Under the pieces are notes generated by a model, which did no database searches, was not told the DNA's origin, and worked only from the letters and a program-made list of their open reading frames with translations. Of a DNA stretch of 64,000 nt, positions 52,453-61,129 are shown in pieces. The stretch covers positions 1,426,001 to 1,490,000 of the forward strand of contig NZ_CP139003.1 in the NCBI RefSeq assembly GCF_044597725.1, in the 5' to 3' direction. A program made the translations under genes and the position numbers. The stretch is from Bermanella sp044597725. Its GTDB lineage: Bacteria; Pseudomonadota; Gammaproteobacteria; Pseudomonadales; Oceanobacteraceae. Position 1 is the stretch's first letter; every line of letters starts with the position of its first letter.

Positions 52453-53874
52453 ATGAAAACAATAAATACACTTACCTTGGCAGGAGCCATCATGGCGGCA
52501 AGCAGCGTTTCAGTTGCTTGTACCACGGAAGAAACCGCCTCCAATGATACAGAATCCACGGCCACATCGGGCCTATGCTCTGGTGTACTGCTACAAGGTT
52601 CGATTTCCGATCGCAGAGATGTAGATTGGTATGAACTTGATGTAGCCCAAGGGGGCTATATCGATGTAACACTCGATCACAACAATCGTGATGATTTTGA
52701 TTGGGATTTATACCCAGCAACGGGTTCTGCCATTGCCAGTGGTGCAACTAGCCAAGTACCTGAGCAAGGTGGTGCACAAGTCGATCAAGCAGGTACTTAT
52801 TATGTAAAAGTAAGTCGTTATGCTGGTACTGGCTGGTATGATTTAACCATTAATTTTCCCGAAGGCACTGGTGAAACAGACCCTACTGATCCTACTGATC
52901 CGGCACCTGAGCCAGTGGCTTGCGATTATGGCTCCGTACCTTCTAAGCCAAGCGCACTTAGTGCTTATGTTACAGGTAATATCGGTGATGTTTGCTCAAC
53001 TAATATTCAAGCAGGTAACGGTGCATCATTATTGATGGGCGGTGGTAGCGATGTTGATAATGCATTCTCGCAAAATGTCACCAGTCATATTGGCGCAGGC
53101 ATGGATGTTGTGGTGTTAAGAGCCGATGATAGCAACGGTTATAACGATTACTTAGCAAGCCTTATGGCTGCCGATTCTGTGGTCACTTTAGTGGTTGATA
53201 GCCAAACAAAAGCGAATAGCGATTATGTTGAGTGGGTGGTTAATAGTGCCGAGTTTGTATTTATGGCAGGTGGTGATCAATCGGCCTATTTAAATGCATG
53301 GCAGGGCACCAAACTGCAAGCAGCTGTTCAGCACGTGTATGATAAAGGCGGTGTTATTGGTGGTACCTCTGCGGGTATGGCATCAATGGGTTCTACCATG
53401 TACGACCCTGATGGCATTCTGGGCGCTGTATCTAACGAAGTGGTAACGGATTTTTGCCACGCAACGTTAAATTTCTCAACTGCTATGTTTGACGTGCCCG
53501 CACTTGCCAATACCATTACCGATACGCACTTTTTTGAGCGTGATCGCATGGGGCGTTCGTTAGTCTTTTTAGCCAACCAACCTGCGAACTATAAAGCTAT
53601 TGCCGCAAGCGAAGGTACATCGTTATTTGTTGAAGCAGATGGTCAAGCAGAAGTAGTGGGTGCTTATGAAATATACGTTATGTATAACGGCTCAAATACC
53701 AACTTAAGCCAAGCCAGTTGTGGTCAGGCTGTGATATACGACGAGGTAAATCGTATTAAGTTACTTGACGGTCAGAGTATAAACTTGAATACCTTAAGTC
53801 ATAATGGTGATGAAATTACGATCTCCATCGACGGGCGCAATACTCAATTTTATAATCCTACCTCACCTTATTAA
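52453..53874 (+). CDS. Secreted cyanophycinase-like S51 protein with PPC domain
   Basis: A 473-aa secreted protein: signal peptide (about 1-22), a PPC (prepeptidase C-terminal) jelly-roll domain (about 42-135), a DPT-DPT-DP linker (143-153), and a peptidase S51 domain (about 185-470) with LLMGGGSDV, FMAGGDQSAY (270-279) and the nucleophile GGTSAGMA (Ser306). This is the arrangement of secreted cyanophycinases that cut cyanophycin (Asp-Arg polymer) into dipeptides; other Asp-type substrates are possible. The ATG at 52453 has GGAGG upstream; the frame extends 10 codons further. It follows a sigma-54 promoter and ends in a strong terminator. Confidence 0.85.
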   Translation: MKTINTLTLAGAIMAASSVSVACTTEETASNDTESTATSGLCSGVLLQGSISDRRDVDWYELDVAQGGYIDVTLDHNNRDDFDWDLYPATGSAIASGATSQVPEQGGAQVDQAGTYYVKVSRYAGTGWYDLTINFPEGTGETDPTDPTDPAPEPVACDYGSVPSKPSALSAYVTGNIGDVCSTNIQAGNGASLLMGGGSDVDNAFSQNVTSHIGAGMDVVVLRADDSNGYNDYLASLMAADSVVTLVVDSQTKANSDYVEWVVNSAEFVFMAGGDQSAYLNAWQGTKLQAAVQHVYDKGGVIGGTSAGMASMGSTMYDPDGILGAVSNEVVTDFCHATLNFSTAMFDVPALANTITDTHFFERDRMGRSLVFLANQPANYKAIAASEGTSLFVEADGQAEVVGAYEIYVMYNGSNTNLSQASCGQAVIYDEVNRIKLLDGQSINLNTLSHNGDEITISIDGRNTQFYNPTSPY

Positions 53875-53880
53875 TCAAAT

Positions 53881-53907
53881 AGGGCGGCCTCGGCCGCCCT
53901 TTTTTTG
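53881..53907 (+). terminator. Strong intrinsic terminator after the cyanophycinase-like gene
   Basis: AGGGCGGCC (53881-53889) pairs with GGCCGCCCT (53892-53900) and is followed by seven Ts. It ends the transcript just before the repeat array begins. Confidence 0.9.
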
Positions 53908-53924
53908 ATTTCGCAAAAATCATC

Positions 53925-54748
53925 GTAGTGCGGCCGGAGCTCAAGCGACCCTCGCAATTAGGTTTTGGTTTATCCGCCACGCTTTCCGAAAGATTCAGTA
54001 GTGCGGCCGGAGCCCTAGCGACCCCCGCAAATGGGGTTTTCGATACCGCTCCGTTTTTTAAGCCCGCCACGCTTTCCGAGAATCATCCATAGTCTCACGG
54101 ACGCTGCTAGTACATCCATGTAAGCTCGCATTCGCCATCCCTGGCTCATGACGCCGCTCGCTTTATGGATAATCCTCGAAAATCGTAAATTTTTAATTCA
54201 GCAAAGATTGATCGTATTGATTTCATAAGTAGTGCGGCCGGAGCCGTAGCGACCCCCGCAATGAAGGTTTTGAATCCCGCTTACGTTTTTTTGAAATCCG
54301 CCGGATTCCCAAAAACGAATCCTAGTCTCGCAAACGCCGTGAATATATCCCTATAGGCTTACACTCGCCATCCATGGCGAGTGAATTGCTCGCTTTAGTA
54401 TTCATTTTCGGAAATCTCGAAATTCTTGATTCAGCGAAATAGTAGTGCGGCCGGAGCCGTAGGCGACCCCCGCAAAAAACGTTTGGATAATCAAAAGCCT
54501 TAACGATTTGCGGAAGCTGTTCGTAAAGCGAGCGGCGTTGCGTGCCATGGATGGCACGCCCGAGCCTGCATGGATACATTCACGGCGTCCGTGAGACTAC
54601 GGACAACTTTCGGAAAGCGTAAGCGGCATTGAGAATACCCATTGCGGGGGTCGCTGGGGCTCCGGCCGCACTACTGAATCTTTCGGAAAATGTAAGCTGT
54701 AGCGAAAACCCCAATTGCGGGGGTCACCTACGGCTCCGGCTGCACTAC
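53925..54748. repeat. Mirrored repeat array (REP/BIME-like), six copies plus hairpin units
   Basis: Six copies of a ~33-bp unit, GTAGTGCGGCCGGAGCC then GTAGCGACCCCCGCAA with small variations: four direct (53925-53957, 53998-54030, 54229-54261, 54442-54475) and two inverted (54642-54674, 54715-54748). Between them lie three copies of a second, ~75-95-bp unit (from about 54090, 54323 direct; 54523-54598 inverted) with a central palindrome around GCCATCCATGGC. The order is mirror-symmetric. Two short frames inside are not real genes. This resembles REP/BIME-type elements; no transposase is present here. The last inverted copy forms the 3' end of the neighbouring gene. Confidence 0.8.
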
Positions 54749-55816
54749 TTCTTTGCTTTGAGAGAACTCGTCTAAGCGATAACTTTGTGTTTGAAAGTCT
54801 GTCTCAATAAGTGGCGCTCGCTGCATGGGCATAACGACTTTTGCTAAGCTAAGATTTTTAATTATATAAGGCCCATGTTCGCCTGCATCGTGTATGAGGT
54901 TTCCAGCATAATCTAAACTAATCCAATGACGTCCAGCATCGAGGTTATGCGAAACCTGTGTGACACCAATGGGAACATTCGTTGTACTGTAAAGTGATGC
55001 TTGAACATAATACCGGTTTGCTTTTTCAATATTGACTTCAAGGCCAATTTCCAATGCGCCGTCATCATTAATATGTTCACGAAAATTGCCAGTTAATGAT
55101 ATGTCGGGTTTAGAAAGAATAAAGCTCACGTTATCAATGATTTCATATTCTCGAGAACTAATGCGAATATTATAAATGCCAGCCTCTTGAGTGAGCTCAC
55201 TGAGTTTAAAAACGGTGCTATATAGTTCATTACTACGTTCTAAGGTTTGTTCACTTATCAGTGTTTGGCTGCCTTTAAATAACTGTGCCATTAACTCAGT
55301 TGTAATGGCTTTGCCTTGTTTGTCGATGATTTTTGCATAAACCTTAACCTCATCGTTAGCCAAGTAGTATTTTTGTTCGCTCCAAATAGTTAGAGCGGCA
55401 TTATTGTCTTGGTTAAATGTGGTGCGCTCGTGGGTTTGATAGCGTTGTTTTACAGGGTCTTTCTCTTCATTTTCAATGGCATGATTATGTTCAGGGTAGC
55501 GTTTAAAATCATTGCGTTCTTTGATTATTTTTTTCTGCAATTCTGTTTTGTTTTGCAATGCTTGAATCCGAGCATAGGGATCAATGGCAATATTATTTGT
55601 TGCTGAATTAGGAACACTTTTTTGCGTTGTTTGCTTAGCCATTAATAATGCTGAGGGGGGTTGTGTATCAAGTTTTTGTGAGTTTTTTGTGACGGTTTTA
55701 AGATCACCAGTATCGGTTATGTTAGATGATTCAATGGTGGTAGCAGAAAACGGGCTTAGGGTATAAGCAATGGCAAAAAACGGAATAAAAGCGAACAACC
55801 AGTATTTATTTTTCAT
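54728..55816 (-). CDS. Secreted protein linked to the lipase-like gene, unknown
   Basis: A 362-aa protein with an N-terminal signal or membrane segment (about 3-21), a low-complexity part (about 25-120, rich in Thr, Gln, Asn) and a C-terminal half of beta-sandwich, Ig-like character (AALTIWSEQKYYLANDEVKVYAKI..., VSFILSKPDISLTGNF, LEVNIEKANRYYVQASLYSTTNVPIG). It lies 94 bp after the lipase-like gene on the same strand and is probably co-transcribed, perhaps as its partner. The last residues (VVQPEP) and the stop codon are supplied by an inverted copy of the repeat array, so the true C terminus may have been replaced. Function unknown. Confidence 0.75.
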   Translation of the reverse strand: MKNKYWLFAFIPFFAIAYTLSPFSATTIESSNITDTGDLKTVTKNSQKLDTQPPSALLMAKQTTQKSVPNSATNNIAIDPYARIQALQNKTELQKKIIKERNDFKRYPEHNHAIENEEKDPVKQRYQTHERTTFNQDNNAALTIWSEQKYYLANDEVKVYAKIIDKQGKAITTELMAQLFKGSQTLISEQTLERSNELYSTVFKLSELTQEAGIYNIRISSREYEIIDNVSFILSKPDISLTGNFREHINDDGALEIGLEVNIEKANRYYVQASLYSTTNVPIGVTQVSHNLDAGRHWISLDYAGNLIHDAGEHGPYIIKNLSLAKVVMPMQRAPLIETDFQTQSYRLDEFSQSKEVVQPEP

Positions 55817-55846
55817 AATGAGTATGACTGCATGACATGGCTAGAA

Positions 55847-55889
55847 AGCGGGCAAATAATAAAGACAATATGTCGTTAGTTTGCCCGCT
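55847..55889 (-). other. Long-loop stem between the lipase-like gene and its partner
   Basis: AGCGGGCAAA (55847-55856) pairs with TTTGCCCGCT (55880-55889) around a 23-nt loop, between the stop of the upstream gene and the start of the next on the leftward strand. There is no T-run. It may tune expression of the second gene or protect the first mRNA's 3' end. Confidence 0.5.
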
Positions 55890-55910
55890 GTTGATCAAGG
55901 TATTTGGTGT

Positions 55911-57026
55911 TTAGTATTCAGTACAAACCCCAATACGGGCTGCCATGTTTTTACCGTTACCACAGGTAATACCGTTCTCAATATTGGTATAGTCTGGGTA
56001 TTCGATACCACCATTACGTTCTGCGTCATGGTCGGTATAAACACTTGCCATGTTGTAGGTGCGCGGCGTACCTTTGTTATTGTTATTGCAGCGAAACGTT
56101 GGGCTTCCATACGCAACACCTAAAAAGGTTTTATACTGATTTAGGTCATCCCATAAATTGCGCTTAGGTGAGCCAGCACAGGCCATCTGAGATGCAAGGT
56201 TTATGTAGCCATCATCTTCACCTGTTATTAAACCAGCCGATGCACCTTGAATACCTGGAAAGCTTTTGTAACCGCCCATTACGTACATAGGGGCTGCTAG
56301 GTTATTACCAATAAGGTTACGAGCAATATATGCTTCGTTGGTTTGTAGCCATTCAACGCTAGGGTTACAGCTCTTGCCCAAGAATGCGGCATTGATTAAC
56401 GAATCTAGCCAGTTACCGTTGCAAATACGATCGGCACCTTCGGTACCACTAATAGCACCACCTAGGGTAAAGATACCTAACACATTTTCAAAAGCGGCTT
56501 TGTAATCAACCGATACGGCTTGGCCATTGGCGTTAAATGCGGTGTTGTAATAAGGTGCGCCACTAATGGCATTGCCTGACATAAATGTCATTTGCTGAGC
56601 GCCTTGGCTATGACTAACAACCCAAAAGTTATCGCTACTGTTACACTGGGTGCCTGCTTGATCGTGCACATAGCCATCACCTAAGCCTTGCTTTATACGC
56701 ACCATCTGACGTGCGATTTCACCTGCTGTTTCATCACGCCAGTAGGGGTATCCGCTTTCATCAGTGGAATCATAACCAACCACCCCATAGTTATCGTTGG
56801 GGCCTAATAAGTGGGCAAAAAAGTCCGCATTGTCATATCGACTAAAATGCGAGCTGCGCCAATAGTCCAATGCTGGTTGGTTGCTGCTGCTTTTAATGTT
56901 GCCTTGTGTGCCATGGCCATGAACCATGATGTAACAGTTTTCGGCTAAGGCCGACTGGCTAGTGGCGATACCAAGCGTTATGGCAAGGGTGCCGAATAAA
57001 TATTTCGTTTGTTTCAAGAATTGCAT
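55911..57026 (-). CDS. Secreted lipase-like alpha/beta hydrolase
   Basis: A 371-aa precursor with a signal peptide (about 1-28, SALA). Motifs: the HG oxyanion pair at VHGHGTQG (36-37), the nucleophile elbow SHSQG at 138-142 (Ser140; most lipases have GHSxG), and several Cys pairs that suggest periplasmic or external disulfides. An Asp and a His suitable for the triad are in the C-terminal part (VYTDHDAERN). It resembles bacterial secreted lipases and esterases; substrate not predicted. GAGGG lies 7 nt before the ATG. Probably forms an operon with the next gene. Confidence 0.8.
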   Translation of the reverse strand: MQFLKQTKYLFGTLAITLGIATSQSALAENCYIMVHGHGTQGNIKSSSNQPALDYWRSSHFSRYDNADFFAHLLGPNDNYGVVGYDSTDESGYPYWRDETAGEIARQMVRIKQGLGDGYVHDQAGTQCNSSDNFWVVSHSQGAQQMTFMSGNAISGAPYYNTAFNANGQAVSVDYKAAFENVLGIFTLGGAISGTEGADRICNGNWLDSLINAAFLGKSCNPSVEWLQTNEAYIARNLIGNNLAAPMYVMGGYKSFPGIQGASAGLITGEDDGYINLASQMACAGSPKRNLWDDLNQYKTFLGVAYGSPTFRCNNNNKGTPRTYNMASVYTDHDAERNGGIEYPDYTNIENGITCGNGKNMAARIGVCTEY

Positions 57027-57253
57027 GTAGGGCCCTCATGTCATTGCTGCAAACACTATCAGCAATGATTATTTTTATTGTTGTTTTTACGTAACCGCTT
57101 CCTGCCAGAATACTCCTTGTAACTAAGAGGTTAGCCTGAATAAAGTATGAAATATAGGCAGATAATACCTTTGTCCGAATATGATCCTCTAAATGTCATG
57201 TTTTACTAGTCGTATGGCATATATGGTCTACAAGCCCCATGCTGCGGGGCATT

Positions 57254-58117
57254 TTAAGGATCCGCAGGTGCTTCTTCCTCTTCAGCGGCGGGATCTTCTT
57301 CTGCTGGTTCTTCTTCACCGTCGTCCGCGGGAGGGGTGGTGGTGGAAGCAGAAAATTGCATCCAAAGTACGTCAAGGTTGTCTTGTGCAACAAAGTGGAG
57401 AGTACCATTACCATCGATGAGCGCTAATCCCTCTGCTTCGCGAATGCCTTGGTTAAACGCGCTGCAGTTCTCTCTCTTAATGCTTAGCTTTAAGAGTAGA
57501 GATGTGTAGCGATTAAGGGTCCCTTCCCACTGACAACTAGTAGCGGTGTTGTAGCCACTAAATTCGGCAAGATGAACAGAGGATGCTGTAATGTCCATGA
57601 GAGCATCGGTGGTTTGCCAAGGACCCGTAAGTTGGCGTTGGCTTATATCGGTTGCCTGTCCAGCGTCGAGAGTGGCGAAAATGCTGCCACCTTGATTATT
57701 CTCTAGTACGTAATTGAGACGGAGCTCATCATTGATAGTGCGAATACCGGATAGTTCGAGTAAGTCGCCGCTTTCAGTGCCCACGTAAAATTGATTATCA
57801 GTATCAATATTGCTCTCAGCGTAGGGATATATTGTCATATCAAAATCCCAGCTGGTGGATTTGTTTTCTTGCAGCTGGTATTGGCCAAACATGATCTGAT
57901 CTTCACGCAAAACATATACGTTAAACTGATCAAAGATCACGGCGGTGGTGAGTTCTTCAGAGGCGGTGCCCGACACCTGTGTAGTTGTGCCTAACCATAG
58001 GCCACTTAATTGCCCATCGGGCGCGCTACTGGAGCTTTCATCTAGGGCCCCACATGCGCTGAGCATATTTAGCCAAAAAGTGGCTACCAGTATGTATCCT
58101 GCGTACTTTAAGCACAT
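57254..58117 (-). CDS. Lipoprotein with acidic C-terminal tail
   Basis: A 287-aa predicted lipoprotein with a signal ending NMLSAC (Cys22). The mature region is mostly beta-like (GLWLGTTTQVSG, FNVYVLREDQIMFGQYQLQE, SGDLLELSGIRTINDELRLNYVLENN) and ends in an Asp/Glu/Pro-rich tail (about 260-287). The mature part could be a small surface domain; the family is not recognised. It is divergent from the trypsin-like protease across 130 bp. A GCCCC/GGGGC stem-loop lies just past its stop, a weak terminator. Confidence 0.75.
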   Translation of the reverse strand: MCLKYAGYILVATFWLNMLSACGALDESSSSAPDGQLSGLWLGTTTQVSGTASEELTTAVIFDQFNVYVLREDQIMFGQYQLQENKSTSWDFDMTIYPYAESNIDTDNQFYVGTESGDLLELSGIRTINDELRLNYVLENNQGGSIFATLDAGQATDISQRQLTGPWQTTDALMDITASSVHLAEFSGYNTATSCQWEGTLNRYTSLLLKLSIKRENCSAFNQGIREAEGLALIDGNGTLHFVAQDNLDVLWMQFSASTTTPPADDGEEEPAEEDPAAEEEEAPADP

Positions 58118-58247
58118 TATTTTTTACTCAAGGTTACTGCTTCCTATCTTGAGCATAGACGTAAACGCGCATTTTGCCGTAGTTGAAAATATCGTGGATG
58201 TCTCAGAATAAAGTGCAAAATGCCGTTATACTGAAGATAGGGGTTAA

Positions 58248-60107
58248 ATGAATTTAAGGGCAGTTATGCAGCGGTGTGGCATATTTAGGGTATTGGTAGG
58301 GCTAATCTGTTGGGCGCTCGGCGCTTCTTTTACGGTAGCTAGCCCAAGTTCGACAACAGTTATGCCAAAAATTATTGGTGGTGACCCTACGGCAATAGGG
58401 GATTACCCCTGGGCGGTGAGCTTACAAAGCGTTAATGGCTCGCATTTTTGCGGAGGCGTGCTTATTCATCAAGATTGGGTTTTGACCGCAGCTCACTGTG
58501 TTGACTCGCTGCGGGTTGAATCCTTAAGTTTGGTAATTGGCGCTAGGGAATTAAATAAAGCAAATTCGCAGCAGACATTTAATGCCGATTTTATTTTTAT
58601 CCACCCTGATTATGACCCTACCGGCACGTTTTATAGTGATATCGCCATTATTCATATAAAAAATGAAGACGGCAAAGAGGTGAGTATTTCTCCTATTCCA
58701 GTTATGACGCCGGTTGAGTATGGAGAATTAACACCGGGTGATACTGTTACCGCCATGGGATGGGGCTTAACCGATTCCTCTGATCAATCTTCAATATCGA
58801 ATACATTGCTCGAAGTCGATTTACCTTTTTTAGCTGACTCAACCTGCCAAACTGTATTTGGTACGCCTCAACCAGGCTATTGGGACAGAAGTGTGTGTGC
58901 AGGGGCTGTACAAAATAAAGACTCTTGTTCTGGGGACAGTGGTGGCCCCCTGATATATAACGACAATGGCACGGTCAAACTATTGGGCTTAGTCAGCTGG
59001 GGAACAGATAAAGGGTGTGGAGTTGAGGATTTTCCCGGTGTGTATACACAAGTTCCCGAGTTTGAAACGTGGATACGGGAAAGACAGAACAGCATCAGTA
59101 TTGCAGGTTTTAGTAAAATTGGGTTTGTTGGTTTGGGGAGAGTTAAACAAGAAACCTATAAGCTAACTAACTTTAGTGATAGCGCAAAAACGATTCAAAG
59201 CGCTACGATTGCGGCTGGAGGGCAAGAGGTTTTTGCCTTGCCTTATGTGACTTCAGAACTGCAAAACTTGTCTATCCCTGCTAATGGTGAAAGAAGCCTT
59301 ACCATTCAAGCTTTAGGCAGCCGAACAGGTGAGCATAATAGTTATATTGAATTTGAATTTATGGATGACACGGATGCCACCGTAGCCGAATTAGATTACC
59401 CCATAAATAGCAAGGTGCTATACGGCCCACAAACACGCATAAATCAACTCAGTAGTTTTGATGTGAAACAAGCCTTGAGTGTTGATTGGCCAATGTTTAC
59501 AGGAACTAACCAAAATACAGAACATGCACAGCCATGGTTTAGTACCTATGATAGCGAGTTAGGTGAGGTGGTTTTGCAATCAGGGCCCATTGAGCATAAC
59601 GAACGCTCGGTACTTCTAACCTATTTAGATGGTGGTTCAGGCGGAGATGAGCTGCGCTTTGATGCCCGTGTCGATGCCGAAGAGTTTGATTTACTGTACG
59701 TATTTGTAAATGAGAACCTGCCCAAAAAAGTGACTGACAACTCATGGCAAGAGGGTATATTTATTTCCCTAGATGCAGGCCAAAACCATGTTATGTTTAT
59801 TTATATAAAAGATCACAGCCAGTCCCAAGGCCGCGATGCGGCATTTTTGAAAAACTTTCGAGTATGCTCCGTTAGTGCCCCCGAAAACCAATGTATACAA
59901 TCAAACCTTGTAGCGTATGTGCCAAAAAATGATGAAACCACCGCCATCTTAGAAAGTACTGTCAGTATGCTAGGAAGAATGGGTCGAGAACCTGAGGTAC
60001 AGGCCCGGCCTAAAAAAAGCAGCAGTGGTTTTGGTGCATTTAGTGGGTCTTGGTTATTGTTGTTGACGTTATTATTAGTGTTATTTAGACAGGTTAACGT
60101 CCGTTAA
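58248..60107 (+). CDS. Secreted trypsin-like serine protease with GlyGly-CTERM
   Basis: A 619-aa precursor: signal peptide (about 1-33), then a chymotrypsin-family domain starting KIIGG (41-45, likely the activation site) with His83 (TAAHC), Asp131 (SDIAII) and Ser231 (GDSGGP). Asp225, six residues before the Ser, predicts trypsin-like Arg/Lys cleavage. After it come about 300 residues of beta-rich domains and a C-terminal SSSGFGAFSG then a hydrophobic run and Arg, the GlyGly-CTERM signal used with type II secretion and rhombosortase. The gene stands alone and is convergent with the next, 2 bp away. Confidence 0.92.
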   Translation: MNLRAVMQRCGIFRVLVGLICWALGASFTVASPSSTTVMPKIIGGDPTAIGDYPWAVSLQSVNGSHFCGGVLIHQDWVLTAAHCVDSLRVESLSLVIGARELNKANSQQTFNADFIFIHPDYDPTGTFYSDIAIIHIKNEDGKEVSISPIPVMTPVEYGELTPGDTVTAMGWGLTDSSDQSSISNTLLEVDLPFLADSTCQTVFGTPQPGYWDRSVCAGAVQNKDSCSGDSGGPLIYNDNGTVKLLGLVSWGTDKGCGVEDFPGVYTQVPEFETWIRERQNSISIAGFSKIGFVGLGRVKQETYKLTNFSDSAKTIQSATIAAGGQEVFALPYVTSELQNLSIPANGERSLTIQALGSRTGEHNSYIEFEFMDDTDATVAELDYPINSKVLYGPQTRINQLSSFDVKQALSVDWPMFTGTNQNTEHAQPWFSTYDSELGEVVLQSGPIEHNERSVLLTYLDGGSGGDELRFDARVDAEEFDLLYVFVNENLPKKVTDNSWQEGIFISLDAGQNHVMFIYIKDHSQSQGRDAAFLKNFRVCSVSAPENQCIQSNLVAYVPKNDETTAILESTVSMLGRMGREPEVQARPKKSSSGFGAFSGSWLLLLTLLLVLFRQVNVR

Positions 60108-60109
60108 CA

Positions 60110-60841
60110 TTAAGTCAATTGCTTTAGACGTTTAAGATAATAATTTAATGAAAACCCTAATAATGTGGCCAAGGGTTTAACATGCTCTTTGGCCATGTAA
60201 TCATGCTCAATTTGTTTCATCAATCCATATACAATCACATTACCGCCTCCACTATTACAGATAAATACACTAGCAAAATTGTTATGTAAGTAATCAACGA
60301 GTTGAGTATCCAATTCGTGGTCTTGCCAATAATTTAAAACCAACATACCGTTGCTTGATAATCGTCTGATACAGTTTTCAATAAAAGGGATACCTAACAT
60401 CTTTTCATCAATACCAAAATCCAAGTATTGATCGGCAATGATCATATCGAAGGTTTTATCTGATTGCTGGATATAAGCAAAACCATCATCTTCAATTAGG
60501 TCTAATCGAGAAGAGATGGGAAGTTGGAAATACTTTTTAGCGATAAGGATAACCGCTCGACGCAATTCCACTGCAGTGATATGGCTGTGAGGTAAACTAT
60601 GCAGCAGACTCATAACTTGGGTGCCGCCGCCTAAGCCTAAGACGCAAATAGTGCTAGGCATGTTAAACAATAAGCTCAGCATGACCGCTCTGCTATATTC
60701 GTGCTGAGGCACATGGGGTTGGTCTTTTATTTGTAGGCTTTGTTCGTGTTCGTTACCAAATGTTAGATAGCGCTTATTAGCGTCATCTAATACATCAATG
60801 GTGCCGAAGGGGTCGTAGGTTTTAAATATAGACTTGGCCAT
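60110..60841 (-). CDS. Spermidine-synthase-like protein
   Basis: A 243-aa protein with the fold of spermidine synthase and SAM-dependent methyltransferases: CVLGLGGGTQVMSLL (about 65-80) is the GxGxG nucleotide loop, HITAVELRRAVILIAKKYF follows with the Glu that holds the ribose, and IEDDGFAYIQ and MIIADQYLDF match the catalytic segment. Part of the aminopropyltransferase active-site set looks altered, so true polyamine synthesis is not certain. The start has AGGA 5 nt upstream. It is convergent with the protease gene. Confidence 0.8.
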   Translation of the reverse strand: MAKSIFKTYDPFGTIDVLDDANKRYLTFGNEHEQSLQIKDQPHVPQHEYSRAVMLSLLFNMPSTICVLGLGGGTQVMSLLHSLPHSHITAVELRRAVILIAKKYFQLPISSRLDLIEDDGFAYIQQSDKTFDMIIADQYLDFGIDEKMLGIPFIENCIRRLSSNGMLVLNYWQDHELDTQLVDYLHNNFASVFICNSGGGNVIVYGLMKQIEHDYMAKEHVKPLATLLGFSLNYYLKRLKQLT

Positions 60842-60903
60842 GGGATCCTAAGGAGAGTGCATAGGTGGCCAGTTTAAAGGGTTTGGCTTAAATTACCTAA
60901 TAG

Positions 60904-61095
60904 TTAGGCCGCCGACACCTCGTAAAATAGGCTTTGATCCATGTGTTCACGAACCATTTGCTTGCACAGGTTGCCACACTGGCCACAATCAGACGCCACA
61001 CCAAGTTGGCTGCGAATTTCTCTGTAATCGGCACCATCTTCCAAAGCCTGCTGGATTTGGCGATCGGTAATCCCTTTGCAAACACAGACGTACAT
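60904..61095 (-). CDS. bfd: Bacterioferritin-associated ferredoxin
   Basis: Bfd carries a [2Fe-2S] cluster and gives electrons to bacterioferritin to release stored iron. The 63-aa protein has the ligands Cys4, Cys6, Cys37 and Cys40 (MYVCVCKGITD, SDCGQCG), the order typical of Bfd. It lies under a near-consensus promoter overlapped by a Fur box, consistent with induction on iron starvation. No bacterioferritin gene is next to it here. It stands between the spermidine-synthase-like gene and an AraC-family gene. Confidence 0.95.
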   Translation of the reverse strand: MYVCVCKGITDRQIQQALEDGADYREIRSQLGVASDCGQCGNLCKQMVREHMDQSLFYEVSAA

Positions 61096-61129
61096 ACTGT
61101 CAGAACCCTAGAATCGTTATGATTCTTGT

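Noticed and set aside
53858..54579. Short open frames within the repeat array that could pass as genes
   Set aside because: They run across repeat units and spacers, have no ribosome sites and their amino-acid order follows the repeats, so they are by-products of the array.
53925..54748. The array as a possible CRISPR
   Set aside because: Repeats occur in both orientations, spacings range from about 40 to 200 bp and the intervening parts are themselves related; no cas gene is present.
57193..57427. Short frames around the acidic tail of the lipoprotein
   Set aside because: They arise from the repetitive Glu/Pro/Asp codons read in other frames.
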